Positions 34,312-43,159 of a stretch of DNA of 64,000 nucleotides are shown in pieces (position 1 is the stretch's first letter; each line of letters begins with the position of its first letter). A model generated the notes under the pieces. That model saw nothing but the letters and a program-made list of their open reading frames with translations, did no database searches and was not told the DNA's origin. A program made the position numbers and the translations under genes. The stretch comes from Rahnella rivi (GTDB taxonomy: Bacteria; Pseudomonadota; Gammaproteobacteria; Enterobacterales; Enterobacteriaceae). The stretch covers positions 1-64,000 of the forward strand of contig NZ_JAFMOX010000065.1 in assembly GCF_019049655.1 (NCBI RefSeq), in the 5' to 3' direction.

Positions 34312-36495
34312 TCACACTGCGTCGGCCATTTCCTTCGCCTCGCCTTTCGGATAGAAAAGCCCGCCGTTCGCCGCGCGAAGCACCAGACCTTCGCACGGCG
34401 TAAAGTGTTCACCGTAACGCTGCGCCAGTTGCTCCAGGGTTTTCACCACGTTTGCCGCCCCCAGCGTATCAATGTAGCGGAACGGCCCGCCGCGAAACGG
34501 TGGGAAACCGATGCCAAATACCGCGCCCAAATCGCCATCACGCGCGCTGCGGATCACCTTTTCATCCAGACACCGCACCGCCTCATTGAGCATCAGCATC
34601 ACACAACGTTGGGCGATTTCCGTCTCCGGCTGCTGCACTTTCGGGGTGACGTTGAGCAGGCGATAGACGGCAGGATCGACCTGCTTTTTCTTAGCCATGC
34701 GTCCTTTCTGGGCATAAAGATAGAAGCCTTTGCCGTTTTTACGCCCTTTGCGATCGTCTTTGAGCACTGCATCAAAACCGGCGGGCGCAGCAAATCGTTC
34801 GCCAAACGCATCCACCAGAATCGGGCTGATTTTAGTGCCGACGTCGATCCCTACTTCATCAAGCAACTGCACCGGCCCGACCGGGAAACCAAAGCTGACC
34901 AGCGCTTTGTCGATGTGATCGATGGGTTCGCCAGCCAGAACACAGCGCGCCGCTTCGTTGATGTAAGGCGCAAGAATGCGGTTAACGTAGAACCCGGCAC
35001 TGTCACCCACCACAATGGCTGTTTTTCCCTGTTTCTTCGCCAGCGACACTGTTGTGGAAATCGTCTGCGCACTGCTGCCGGCATGGGGGATCACTTCCAC
35101 CAGCGGCATTTTATCCACCGGGCTGAAATAGTGCAGACCAATCACCTGTTCAGGTCTTTCCGCCTGCGCAGCTATCTGATGAATAGGTAAAGAAGAGGTG
35201 TTTGAAGCGAAAATAGTGTGCGGAGCGGCATTTTTCTCAATCTCCGCCACCATGCCCTGTTTCAGCGCCAGATCTTCGAAGACGGCTTCAACCACCAGAT
35301 CCACCTGCGCAAAGCCGCTGTAATCAGTGGTGCCTGAAATCAGCATCATCTGGCGTTGCTGTTCATTGCGCGTCAGTCTGCGGCTGCGCACTTTTTTCTC
35401 CAGCAAATCCCAGCTGTATTTCAGAGCATGGCGGATACCCTCGACATTGATGTCTTTGATACGCACCGGCAGCCCGGCGCGGGTGGCCGTGACGTTAGCG
35501 ATACCCCCGCCCATCAGCCCGCCGCCAAGAATGCCGACACGGCGAAGCGGCAGCGGTTGGGCGTCCGCACCTGTTTCTTTTTTCAGCGCCGTGGACGCAA
35601 AGAATAAGCTGCGCAGCGCAGCGGATTCAGGCGTCATCACCAGTTCGCCAAACGCGTTTGCTTCCGCCTGATAACCATTACCGCTGCCCTGATCCAGACC
35701 GGTTTTCACCACATCGATGATTTTTTCGGTGGCCGGATAATTGCCGTGGGTTTTGGCGCGCGTCTGTTTGCGCACAAAATGGAACAGCACACTTTTCCCC
35801 AGCGGTCCGCCCGCCAGTCTTGCCTGCCACGGCAGCACAGGGCGTGCCCTGCGGCCTTTGGCTACGCGTTCCAGCGCCGTTTGCAGCAAGATTGAATAAG
35901 GTACAGCGTCATCCACCAGCCCCAGTTTCAATGCCTGTTTCGCCCGCAGGCTTCGGCCGGTGAGCATCAGTTCCAGCGCTTTCGGCGCACCGATTAAACG
36001 CGGCAGGCGCTGCGTACCGCCGGAGCCTGGCAACAGGCCAAGTTGCACTTCCGGCAGGCCGAGCTGAGTTTTATCATCCAGCGAACAAATGCGGGCATGG
36101 CAGGCCAGCGCCAGTTCCAGACCGCCGCCGAGGCAGGCACCGTGAATGGCGGCCACCACCGGCACGGAGAATGAGGCAATCTGCGACATCACCGTCTGGC
36201 CTTTCAGCGCGAGCTGGCTGGCCTCTGCGGCGGTTTTGCAGCCGGCAATCATCGTAATATCGGCACCGGCGATAAAAGAATCGGGTTTGCCGGAAATCAG
36301 CACCAGCCCCTTCAGATTCGGATACTGCTGCGCTTTATGCAAAATAGAGGAGATTTGCTCAGCAAATTCAGCCTTTAAGGTATTCACTTTTTCACCGGGA
36401 ACATCAATGGTGATGATGCCGATATGTTCGTTGGTAAACATCAGTGAAAACGCGGAATCCGGCGCTGTGATTAAGTTTTCCATGCTGTCTTTCAT
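34312..36495 (-). CDS. fadJ: Fatty acid oxidation complex subunit alpha FadJ
   Basis: 727 residues (E. coli 714). The N-terminal enoyl-CoA hydratase domain (about 15-205) has HGACLGGGLELALACHARI and LLPGSGGTQRLPRLIG. The 3-hydroxyacyl-CoA dehydrogenase domain starts at VGILGGGLMGGGIANVTATR (about residue 320) and includes HYFSPVDKMPLVEVIP. With FadI it forms the beta-oxidation complex used mainly anaerobically. Its start overlaps the fadI stop by 4 bases (ATGA), so they are translationally coupled. FadR control comes from the site upstream of fadI. Confidence 0.95.
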   Translation of the reverse strand: MKDSMENLITAPDSAFSLMFTNEHIGIITIDVPGEKVNTLKAEFAEQISSILHKAQQYPNLKGLVLISGKPDSFIAGADITMIAGCKTAAEASQLALKGQTVMSQIASFSVPVVAAIHGACLGGGLELALACHARICSLDDKTQLGLPEVQLGLLPGSGGTQRLPRLIGAPKALELMLTGRSLRAKQALKLGLVDDAVPYSILLQTALERVAKGRRARPVLPWQARLAGGPLGKSVLFHFVRKQTRAKTHGNYPATEKIIDVVKTGLDQGSGNGYQAEANAFGELVMTPESAALRSLFFASTALKKETGADAQPLPLRRVGILGGGLMGGGIANVTATRAGLPVRIKDINVEGIRHALKYSWDLLEKKVRSRRLTRNEQQRQMMLISGTTDYSGFAQVDLVVEAVFEDLALKQGMVAEIEKNAAPHTIFASNTSSLPIHQIAAQAERPEQVIGLHYFSPVDKMPLVEVIPHAGSSAQTISTTVSLAKKQGKTAIVVGDSAGFYVNRILAPYINEAARCVLAGEPIDHIDKALVSFGFPVGPVQLLDEVGIDVGTKISPILVDAFGERFAAPAGFDAVLKDDRKGRKNGKGFYLYAQKGRMAKKKQVDPAVYRLLNVTPKVQQPETEIAQRCVMLMLNEAVRCLDEKVIRSARDGDLGAVFGIGFPPFRGGPFRYIDTLGAANVVKTLEQLAQRYGEHFTPCEGLVLRAANGGLFYPKGEAKEMADAV

Positions 36496-37805
36496 TGTGC
36501 CGCCTCCAGGATCATCGCCGCGCCTAAACCCCCGGCGGCGCAGGCCGTCGTCAGGCCGTATTTTCCGCCACGGCGGCGTAATTCATGCAGTGTCTGGGTG
36601 ATCATGCGCGCGCCGGTGGCGGCAAACGGATGTCCGTAAGCCAGCGAACCGCCAAGCACATTGAACTTATCCCAGTCGATTTCCCCCACCGCTTCGCTGC
36701 GCCCCAGTTTTTCACGGGCAAACTGCTCGCTGCCCAGCATTTTGATGTTCGCCAGCGTCTGTGCCGCAAAAGCTTCATGCATGTCGATCAGATCGAGATC
36801 GGCAAACGTCAGCCCCGCCCGGTCAAGGGCAATCGGCGTGGCGTACGCCGGGCCGAGGAGCATATCTTCCCAGACATCGATGGCGGCAAAGGCAAAACTT
36901 TTCAGATAGCCGAGCGGCTGCAGCCCAAGCTCACGGGCGCGGGACTCGCTCATCATCAGCACCGCGGCGGCGCCGTCCGTCAGCGGCGTGCTGGTGGCGG
37001 CGGTGACGGTGCCATGTTTGCGGTCAAACGCCGGTCGCAGTTTGGCATATTGCCCGATCTCTGAATTGAGGCGGATATTGTTGTCTTTTTGCAGCACCTC
37101 ACGGTACGGCGGGATCTGCGCGGCCATTACCTGACTGTTCAGGTAGCCCTGTTCCCAGGCCAGCGCCGCCAGCGTGTGGGAACGGTGCGCCAGTTCGTCC
37201 TGCTGCTGACGGGTAATGCCGTGGCTTTTCGCCATCTGCTCGGCGGTGTCGCCCATGCGCAGGCCGGTCGAATACTCCGCAACCGCCGGAGGCACCGGCA
37301 TCAGGTCACGCAGTTTGAGTTTACTGAACAATGACAAACGCTGTGACAGCGTGCGGGCTTTGTTGACGTCAACCAGCGTGCGGGCGAGACGTTTACTGAC
37401 GCCAATGGGCAGCACCGAGGAAGAATCCGCGCCCCCGGCGATGCCGACGCTGATCGTTCCGCTGAGAATGCTTTCAGCCACATTCGCCACCGCCTGAAAA
37501 CTGGTGGCACAGGCGCGCGAGACGCTGTAAGCATCGGTCGAGACATTCATGCCAGTGCCGAGCACAATTTCGCGCGCAATGTTCGGCGCTTCCGGCATTT
37601 GTACCACCTGTCCGAACACCAGCTGATCGATAACTTTCGGGTCAATCCCACTTTTCGCCAGCAATTCGCTGACCACCATTTTGCCCAGATCCACGGCGGG
37701 AATGCCGTGGTAGGCGGTGGCCTGTTTCGCGAAGGGCGTGCGTAAACCATCGACAATCGCAATGCGATCGCCTTCACGCGTTACCAGTGGAATGACCTTG
37801 TTCAT
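36492..37805 (-). CDS. fadI: 3-ketoacyl-CoA thiolase FadI
   Basis: 437 residues (E. coli 436). It cleaves 3-ketoacyl-CoA with CoA, releasing acetyl-CoA. The acyl-accepting cysteine is in SRACATSFQAV (about residue 100), the catalytic His in GGSLAYGHPFAATGARM, and the second Cys in TTACAAGGLGAAMIL near the C-terminus. It is first in the fadI-fadJ operon, with a FadR-like palindrome 26-42 bases upstream of its start. Confidence 0.95.
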   Translation of the reverse strand: MNKVIPLVTREGDRIAIVDGLRTPFAKQATAYHGIPAVDLGKMVVSELLAKSGIDPKVIDQLVFGQVVQMPEAPNIAREIVLGTGMNVSTDAYSVSRACATSFQAVANVAESILSGTISVGIAGGADSSSVLPIGVSKRLARTLVDVNKARTLSQRLSLFSKLKLRDLMPVPPAVAEYSTGLRMGDTAEQMAKSHGITRQQQDELAHRSHTLAALAWEQGYLNSQVMAAQIPPYREVLQKDNNIRLNSEIGQYAKLRPAFDRKHGTVTAATSTPLTDGAAAVLMMSESRARELGLQPLGYLKSFAFAAIDVWEDMLLGPAYATPIALDRAGLTFADLDLIDMHEAFAAQTLANIKMLGSEQFAREKLGRSEAVGEIDWDKFNVLGGSLAYGHPFAATGARMITQTLHELRRRGGKYGLTTACAAGGLGAAMILEAAQ

Positions 37806-37830
37806 ACATGCTCCTGAGTAAATAGGGTCT

Positions 37831-37847
37831 AAGAGGTCTGACCTGAT
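37831..37847. promoter_or_regulatory. FadR operator upstream of fadIJ
   Basis: AAGAGGTCTGACCTGAT holds the palindromic core AGGTCTGACCT, close to the FadR core TGGTC-N-GACCA. Its place just upstream of fadI fits FadR repression of the operon. Confidence 0.65.
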
Positions 37848-37964
37848 AACTCAGTTTTAACCATGTATTTACATTTGGCAAAGCGAAAGCGGCCGAAGTG
37901 CGAGCAACAGCAAATTTTTCTGAAATTAGAATGAGAAGGAAAGCAGGCGGGAAAGGATGACGGA

Positions 37965-37995
37965 CAAAAAAATACCGCTGCGGGCGGGCAGCGGC
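37965..37995 (-). terminator. Terminator after yfcZ
   Basis: On the minus strand CCGCTGC-ccgccc-GCAGCGG is followed by TATTTTTTTG. It lies 22 bases after the yfcZ stop. Confidence 0.88.
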
Positions 37996-38016
37996 ATGTG
38001 AAATGCTCAGGTGGGC

Positions 38017-38349
38017 TTATCTTAAAGCCAGCTGGAAGATCATGGTTTCAGCCTGGCAGCTAAAAGTGAAATCGATATTCAGCTCAACGCCACCGTCCAC
38101 TTTTTCCATGCGGCTGGTGATCTCGCAGGGTTCAGATTCGACACCGCGCGCACGTTCGGTCAGGGATTGCAGCATCTCTTCGGCCTGGGCTTCGTTTTCA
38201 AAAACGCGGCTGTAAGAAGCGGTGCAATCGGTGTTGTCCATGATAGTGCCCACATCAACACAACAGCAGGCTGCCGTTTCTTCTGCGCCGCATTTGTTGA
38301 TGGAGTGCAGAGGTTGGGTGGATTTAGAGGACATGGTTACGTCAGACAT
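38017..38349 (-). CDS. yfcZ: YfcZ/YiiS family protein (DUF406)
   Basis: 110 residues from the ATG at 38349, which has GGGGAG eight bases upstream; a start 15 bases later has none. E. coli YfcZ has 94. The match is strong: ACCCVDVGTIMDNTDCTAS, RARGVESEPCEIT and DFTFSCQAETMIFQLALR. The conserved cysteine run CCC suggests metal or redox chemistry, but no function is known. It lies divergent from fadL, as in E. coli. Confidence 0.9.
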   Translation of the reverse strand: MSDVTMSSKSTQPLHSINKCGAEETAACCCVDVGTIMDNTDCTASYSRVFENEAQAEEMLQSLTERARGVESEPCEITSRMEKVDGGVELNIDFTFSCQAETMIFQLALR

Positions 38350-38638
38350 AATTTTCTCCCCGGCATCAACGGCAACGTCCACCGTCTGGCCTTTTGCGAA
38401 TTTAAGATTTATTTTCCTTTCGTATTTTACGCCACCCTCTCCCGCTTCGACTAGCACTTACTTTTTATGTGTGTTTATCGTGCTTCAGATCACAAAATGG
38501 CGAAGAACAGATTAAATTTAAGTCAGGTTTCTCAGTTTAACGTTTCTGAATTGAACTTTTAATGTTGGTTTTTTGTTAAGTGGATCCGATTTCTTGCATC
38601 AAATAAGAAATATCAATGAAACATGATTGCAACTACAC

Positions 38639-38678
38639 CACAGGTCAGACCTATACTTCGCTCACTGGTCTGATTTGT
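38639..38678. promoter_or_regulatory. Two FadR-type operators upstream of fadL
   Basis: ACAGGTCAGACCTATA (38640-38655) and ACTGGTCTGATTTGT (38664-38678) both resemble the FadR site (TGGTC-N-GACCA). Their centres are about 23 bases apart. E. coli fadL also has two FadR sites. Repression when acyl-CoA is low is inferred from that precedent. Confidence 0.65.
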
Positions 38679-38766
38679 CAGACTGATAACGGACCCTACA
38701 ATCCCGCGCTCATTGTTACTCGATGTAACATTGTTTGATAAAAAACATAAAATTGAGGTTTTGGTC

Positions 38767-40044
38767 ATGAACCAGAAAAACCTGTTTAAAAGATCAGCTC
38801 TGGCAGCTGCAGTGGCAATTGTTTCTTCCAACGTTTATGCAGCAGGTTTTCAGCTCAACGAATATACCGCTGCGGGTTTAGGTCGTTCCTTCTCTGGTGA
38901 AGGCGCGATTGCAGACACCGCGGCGTCTGGTAGCCGCAACCCGGCGACCATGACGATGTTTGATCGTCCGGCATTTTCCATCGGTGCGGTTTACGTTGAC
39001 CCGGATGTCAGCGTGACGGGCAAATCCCCGGTCACCGGTGCCAGCACCGATGCAGGTAACATTGCGCCAAACCAGTGGGTGCCGAATATTCACTTTATTA
39101 TGCCGCTGAATGAACAGTGGGCAGTGGGTGCGTCGGCGACGTCTAACTACGGTCTGGCGACCGAGTTTAACGATAATTACCCGGCGGGCCCGATCGGTGG
39201 CGAAACCGATCTGATGACCATCAATAATAACTTAAGCGTCGCTTATCGTTTCAACGAGAACTTCAGCTTTGGCGTGGGCTTTGATGCCGTTTATGCGAAA
39301 GCAAAAATTCGTCGTACCGCCGGTGAACTCGCCCCGCTGGCGACCCGTGGTCTGATTTCTGAAGATACCGAAGCGGCCAAGCTGAAAGGCAACGAATGGG
39401 GCTACGGCTGGAACGCCGGTATTCTGTATGAAGTCGATGACAACAACCGCTACGCCTTCACTTACCGTTCAGAAGTGAAAATTGATTTCGACGGGGAATA
39501 CCGTAACGGCATTCCACAAGCACTGGGCGGCACTGGCGGTCAAACCGTGCCTGGCTCCCTGACCCTGAATCTGCCGGAAATGTGGGAAGTGTCAGGTTAT
39601 AACCGCGTTGCGCCAAAATGGGCCGTTCACTACAGCCTGGCTTACACCAGCTGGAGCCAGTTCCAGGAGCTGAAAGCCACCGGTTCTAACGGCCAGACCC
39701 TGTTCCAGAAAGACGAAGGCTATCACGATGCTTATCGCATCGCGCTGGGTACCACCTATTACTACGACGAAAACTGGACCTTCCGTACCGGTGTGGCATT
39801 CGATGACAGCCCGGTTCCGGCGGATAACCGCACCATTTCGATTCCGGATCAGGACCGCTTCTGGGTCTCTGCGGGGACCACGTACGCATTCACCAAAGAT
39901 GCCTCAGTGGATGTCGGCGTCTCTTATATGCATGGCCAGACCGTCAACATCAGCGAGCAGGTGTCTGCCAACGCGCCTAAGTATGAATTCCAGGCGAAAG
40001 GGACGGCCATGTTGTACGGCGCGAACTTTAACTACAGCTTCTGA
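38767..40044 (+). CDS. fadL: Long-chain fatty acid outer-membrane transporter FadL
   Basis: 425 residues from the ATG at 38767 (GAGG upstream). A signal peptide (1-25, ending VYA) precedes the mature N-terminus AGFQLNEYTAAGLGRSFSGE, which forms the plug or hatch of the barrel. The rest is a 14-strand beta-barrel ending in the aromatic YGANFNYSF, the outer-membrane insertion signal. It carries fatty acids across the outer membrane and supplies the beta-oxidation genes nearby. Confidence 0.95.
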   Translation: MNQKNLFKRSALAAAVAIVSSNVYAAGFQLNEYTAAGLGRSFSGEGAIADTAASGSRNPATMTMFDRPAFSIGAVYVDPDVSVTGKSPVTGASTDAGNIAPNQWVPNIHFIMPLNEQWAVGASATSNYGLATEFNDNYPAGPIGGETDLMTINNNLSVAYRFNENFSFGVGFDAVYAKAKIRRTAGELAPLATRGLISEDTEAAKLKGNEWGYGWNAGILYEVDDNNRYAFTYRSEVKIDFDGEYRNGIPQALGGTGGQTVPGSLTLNLPEMWEVSGYNRVAPKWAVHYSLAYTSWSQFQELKATGSNGQTLFQKDEGYHDAYRIALGTTYYYDENWTFRTGVAFDDSPVPADNRTISIPDQDRFWVSAGTTYAFTKDASVDVGVSYMHGQTVNISEQVSANAPKYEFQAKGTAMLYGANFNYSF

Positions 40045-40069
40045 TGAGTTGAGTGTGACGCCTGAAATG

Positions 40070-40097
40070 AAAAAAGCGCCGAAAGGCGCTTTTTTTA
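40070..40097. terminator. Bidirectional terminator between fadL and mlaA
   Basis: AAAAAAGCGCC-gaaa-GGCGCTTTTTTT, a perfect stem with a GAAA loop, lies between the convergent stops of fadL and mlaA. Confidence 0.93.
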
Positions 40098-40111
40098 TGG
40101 CGACGAAACGG

Positions 40112-40879
40112 TTATTCCGAATCGATATCTTTCAGGTCACCCTGAATCAGTGCCGCATTCGGGTTTTCCTGCGGCGTCAGCTGACCGCCTCTCGCCAGGA
40201 AGTCGTGACGCTGGAAGTAAGCTTCACGGATCATCAGGTAAGGATCAGAAGAGTTACGAATGATGCCATCAGAATCCAGCAATTCAGCACGGGTTTCGAC
40301 GCCTTCCAGCACCCATTTACCGGCTGACATCCAGAACGTCAGATAGCTGAGCATCGGATAGAGATCATCGACTAAATCGCCCCCCTCGTCACGCAGGGTC
40401 GCGCTGCCATAACCTGGCAGAACGGCGTAAGGGCCGTAACCAACACCATAATGTCCCAGCGTGCTGCCAAAGCCCTGCGCCTCTTCACGCGCCAGTTTCG
40501 GGTTCGCCATTCCTGCCACGTCAATCAGACCGCCCATCCCTAACAAGGTGTTCAGGAAGAAGCGGTTGAAGTGGATCGCCGCGCGGTACGGATCGCCTTT
40601 AAGCAAGGAGTTCACCATGCTGGCCGGTTCGTCGAGGTTGCTGAGGAAGTTACTGGTGCCGTTACGCGCCGGTTGCGGGACATAATCACGCCACGCCACG
40701 GCAACAGGCCGCACCAGATACGGATCCATATAGTTATAGTTGAAGTCGAACATGACCCGGTTGAAACCTTCCAGCGGATCAGAACGTCCCTGCTGTTCGC
40801 TGTCAGAGGATCCGGACGTGCCGGCACAACCGACCAGTAAAACGGTCGCAAACGCCAGCCCAGTCAGGCGTAAGTTCAT
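40112..40879 (-). CDS. mlaA: Phospholipid-recycling lipoprotein MlaA (VacJ)
   Basis: 255 residues with a lipobox LLVGC at residues 14-18, so Cys18 is lipid-modified. MlaA sits in the outer membrane with OmpC/F and removes misplaced phospholipids from the outer leaflet, passing them to MlaC. The core carries DPLEGFNRVMFDFNYNYMDP and LPGYGSATLRDEGGDLVDDL. It lies 35 bases after ccmI on the same strand, an arrangement created by the ccm insertion. Confidence 0.95.
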   Translation of the reverse strand: MNLRLTGLAFATVLLVGCAGTSGSSDSEQQGRSDPLEGFNRVMFDFNYNYMDPYLVRPVAVAWRDYVPQPARNGTSNFLSNLDEPASMVNSLLKGDPYRAAIHFNRFFLNTLLGMGGLIDVAGMANPKLAREEAQGFGSTLGHYGVGYGPYAVLPGYGSATLRDEGGDLVDDLYPMLSYLTFWMSAGKWVLEGVETRAELLDSDGIIRNSSDPYLMIREAYFQRHDFLARGGQLTPQENPNAALIQGDLKDIDSE

Positions 40880-40914
40880 GGATATCTCCCTGTTATTGAT
40901 CTTCGGCTCTCTGA

Positions 40915-42129
40915 TTACGGAACCTGCTGATTAATTTCAATGCTGACCTGACCGTTACCGGCAAAATCTGTCAGCGGACTGTCGCCGTACCAGTCACCCG
41001 AAGCTGGCGTCGCCAGACCATTCTGTGAAATACGAACGCGTACTTTTAATTGATGCAGCGAAGAAAGCAAGCGTTCCGGCATCATCGCATTACTGTCGTC
41101 CACGGTGATCGCCAGCGGGAAGCGGCTCAGGGGCAGTTTTTTCACTGCCACCGGCACCGGGCTGCTGCCGTCCGTCACCGAAATAAAGACCGTGCCATCC
41201 TGCGGCAGTGTCTGCTGAGCCGCGGCAGAAAGGCTGACGTTGACGGCCAGTTTTGCCTGATCGGCACCGGACTTTTGTTTCGCCTGTTCGATACTGGCAC
41301 GCACCATCTCAAGGCGCTTGTCACCGGCGGGCAGAATTTTCAGCATAACTTCCCACGCGCCAATCGCTTGCGGGTAGTGCCCCTGTTCAAATTCATTATA
41401 GGCCAGCAGGCTTAATACACGCAGGTCACCCTGAGATTTTTCCAGCATACCGCGCAGGAGATTTCCCCCGGTAAGGTTATCCTGCGGATCGGAAGAGCGG
41501 GTTAACACTTCGGCATACCCGAGTTTTACCGCCACATCATCCGGCGCAAGGGCATATGCATGGGCGTAAGCCTGCGTCGCCGTTGCGCCATTATTGAGCG
41601 CCATACCAACGCGGCCAAGCATCACCCAGTCCTGCACATTTTTCGGATCGTCCTGTAACTCAGTGCGCAGGCCTAATCCTAAATCCTGCACATCCATAAT
41701 GGTCAGCGGTGTGCCGCGATCGTCTGCGATGCGGTGACGCAAATCGGGCATACGCTGCATCACCTGATTCCACGCACTCACCTGCCCCAGACCACCGGCG
41801 TAGAGATACACCCCCAGCGTGATGATCACCAGCAACAGTGCGCCCGGTACCAGCGTCCAGCGCGCGATCGGCTGTGACGCCGCCGGTGCCTGACCGGCCG
41901 GAATATCGGTCAGCAGATTTTCCTGTAATTCCTGAATATGCGCCGGACGTTCATCCACCACGCCCTGCGCTTCATCTTCTTCCAGCTCACTTAACCGGTG
42001 ATGATAAAACGCTTTGTTCAGCGCATCGCGCGTGGTGTGCTCGCGGCGATCGCCGCGCAGAACCGGCACGATAAACAGCGCCAGCGCGATAACCAGCATC
42101 ACCAAAATACACAGCCAAAAAATACTCAT
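40915..42129 (-). CDS. ccmI: Cytochrome c maturation protein CcmI
   Basis: 404 residues. An N-terminal membrane domain with two segments (residues 3-23 and 95-115) flanks a cytoplasmic loop. A periplasmic TPR region (about 140-290, VQDWVMLGRVGMALNNGATA) and a beta-rich C-terminal domain follow. CcmI holds apocytochrome c for heme ligation. In E. coli the same functions are fused in CcmH; here ccmH and ccmI are separate and overlap by 4 bases. Last gene of the operon. Confidence 0.9.
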   Translation of the reverse strand: MSIFWLCILVMLVIALALFIVPVLRGDRREHTTRDALNKAFYHHRLSELEEDEAQGVVDERPAHIQELQENLLTDIPAGQAPAASQPIARWTLVPGALLLVIITLGVYLYAGGLGQVSAWNQVMQRMPDLRHRIADDRGTPLTIMDVQDLGLGLRTELQDDPKNVQDWVMLGRVGMALNNGATATQAYAHAYALAPDDVAVKLGYAEVLTRSSDPQDNLTGGNLLRGMLEKSQGDLRVLSLLAYNEFEQGHYPQAIGAWEVMLKILPAGDKRLEMVRASIEQAKQKSGADQAKLAVNVSLSAAAQQTLPQDGTVFISVTDGSSPVPVAVKKLPLSRFPLAITVDDSNAMMPERLLSSLHQLKVRVRISQNGLATPASGDWYGDSPLTDFAGNGQVSIEINQQVP

Positions 42130-42611
42130 GATCCTTTCCTGTCGCTGTCTTTAAGTAACTGCGCCAGGCGCTGTCTCTCTTGTTCAGGCATCTGTTGTGC
42201 GGCGGTTCTGCTGCTCACCGGGCCACGGCGGGCGCGCATGAAAATCATTGCGCCACCGATGAGCACCACCAGCACCGGTCCCAGCCACAAAATCAGGGTC
42301 GATGGCGTGACCGGCGGTTCGTACGTGACGAAATTGCCATAGCGCGCCACCATATAGGCGACGATTTGCTGGCGATCTTGCCCCTCTTTCAGCAACTGAA
42401 AGACTTTGGTGCGCATGTCAGCGGCGATGATCGAATCAGACGCGGCGATGTTGGTGTTCTGGCATTTCGGGCAGCGCAGTTGTGCCGTGATGTCGCGATA
42501 CGCCTGTTCCTGCTCCGGCGAGGCAAACTGGTAAGTGTCGATGGCGGCAAACGCGCTGACGCTCAGCATCAGGCCGAGCACTAACGCCGGCAGTGACGAA
42601 AGCATTTTCAT
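42126..42611 (-). CDS. ccmH: Cytochrome c maturation thiol protein CcmH (short form)
   Basis: 161 residues: signal peptide (1-22), periplasmic helical domain with the redox pair LRCPKCQNTN (about residues 46-55), and a C-terminal membrane helix (about 104-122). It reduces the apocytochrome CXXCH cysteines together with CcmG. It corresponds to the first half of the long E. coli CcmH. It overlaps ccmG and ccmI by 4 bases on each side. Confidence 0.93.
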   Translation of the reverse strand: MKMLSSLPALVLGLMLSVSAFAAIDTYQFASPEQEQAYRDITAQLRCPKCQNTNIAASDSIIAADMRTKVFQLLKEGQDRQQIVAYMVARYGNFVTYEPPVTPSTLILWLGPVLVVLIGGAMIFMRARRGPVSSRTAAQQMPEQERQRLAQLLKDSDRKGS

Positions 42612-43159
42612 GCGCCACCTCCGTACTTTTTGTACAGCGGCAAGACTTCGGCCTGCCAGACTTTCTCATTTAAGTCACCGGCATGGCGATAGCGGATGAT
42701 GCCCTGACCGTCGATCAGGAAGGTTTCCGGTGCGCCGTAAACGCCGAGATCTAAGCCTAACATGCCGTCGCCGTCGTACAGGCTCAGCATGTAAGGATTG
42801 CCCAGCGTATTCAGCCAGTTTACCGCTTTCTGCCGGTTGTCTTTGTAATTGAGCCCGACCACACGCACGCCGGTGGCGGCAAGCCGGTTCAGATAATCAT
42901 GTTCAGCCCGGCAGGTCGGGCACCAGGTCGCCCAGACGTTGAGCAGCATCGGTTTGCCGTCGCGCAGTACCGACTGATCGTAGGTTTTCCCGGCCTCGGC
43001 CAGCGATTCCAGCGTAAACACCGGCACAGGTTTGCCGATAAGCGCAGATTCCAGCAGGGTCGGGTCATCGCCGTTGGCATTGCGGGTCAGCTGCACCAGA
43101 AAAGCCGCCGCCAGCGCCAGGAACAAGAACAGCGGAATAAAGAGGAGTTTACGGTTCAT
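42608..43159 (-). CDS. ccmG: Thiol:disulfide interchange protein CcmG (DsbE)
   Basis: 183 residues with an N-terminal membrane anchor (5-22). The thioredoxin-fold active site WATWCPTCRAE is at about residues 76-86. It reduces apocytochrome c or CcmH in the periplasm, drawing electrons from DsbD. The loop GVYGAPETFLIDGQGIIRYR has the cis-proline of the fold. It overlaps ccmF and ccmH by 4 bases each. Confidence 0.95.
   Translation of the reverse strand: MNRKLLFIPLFLFLALAAAFLVQLTRNANGDDPTLLESALIGKPVPVFTLESLAEAGKTYDQSVLRDGKPMLLNVWATWCPTCRAEHDYLNRLAATGVRVVGLNYKDNRQKAVNWLNTLGNPYMLSLYDGDGMLGLDLGVYGAPETFLIDGQGIIRYRHAGDLNEKVWQAEVLPLYKKYGGGA

Noticed and set aside
34098..34412. Small minus-strand frame across the fadJ end
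   Set aside because: It spans the fadJ terminator and overlaps the fadJ 3' end; its composition is that of a shadow frame.
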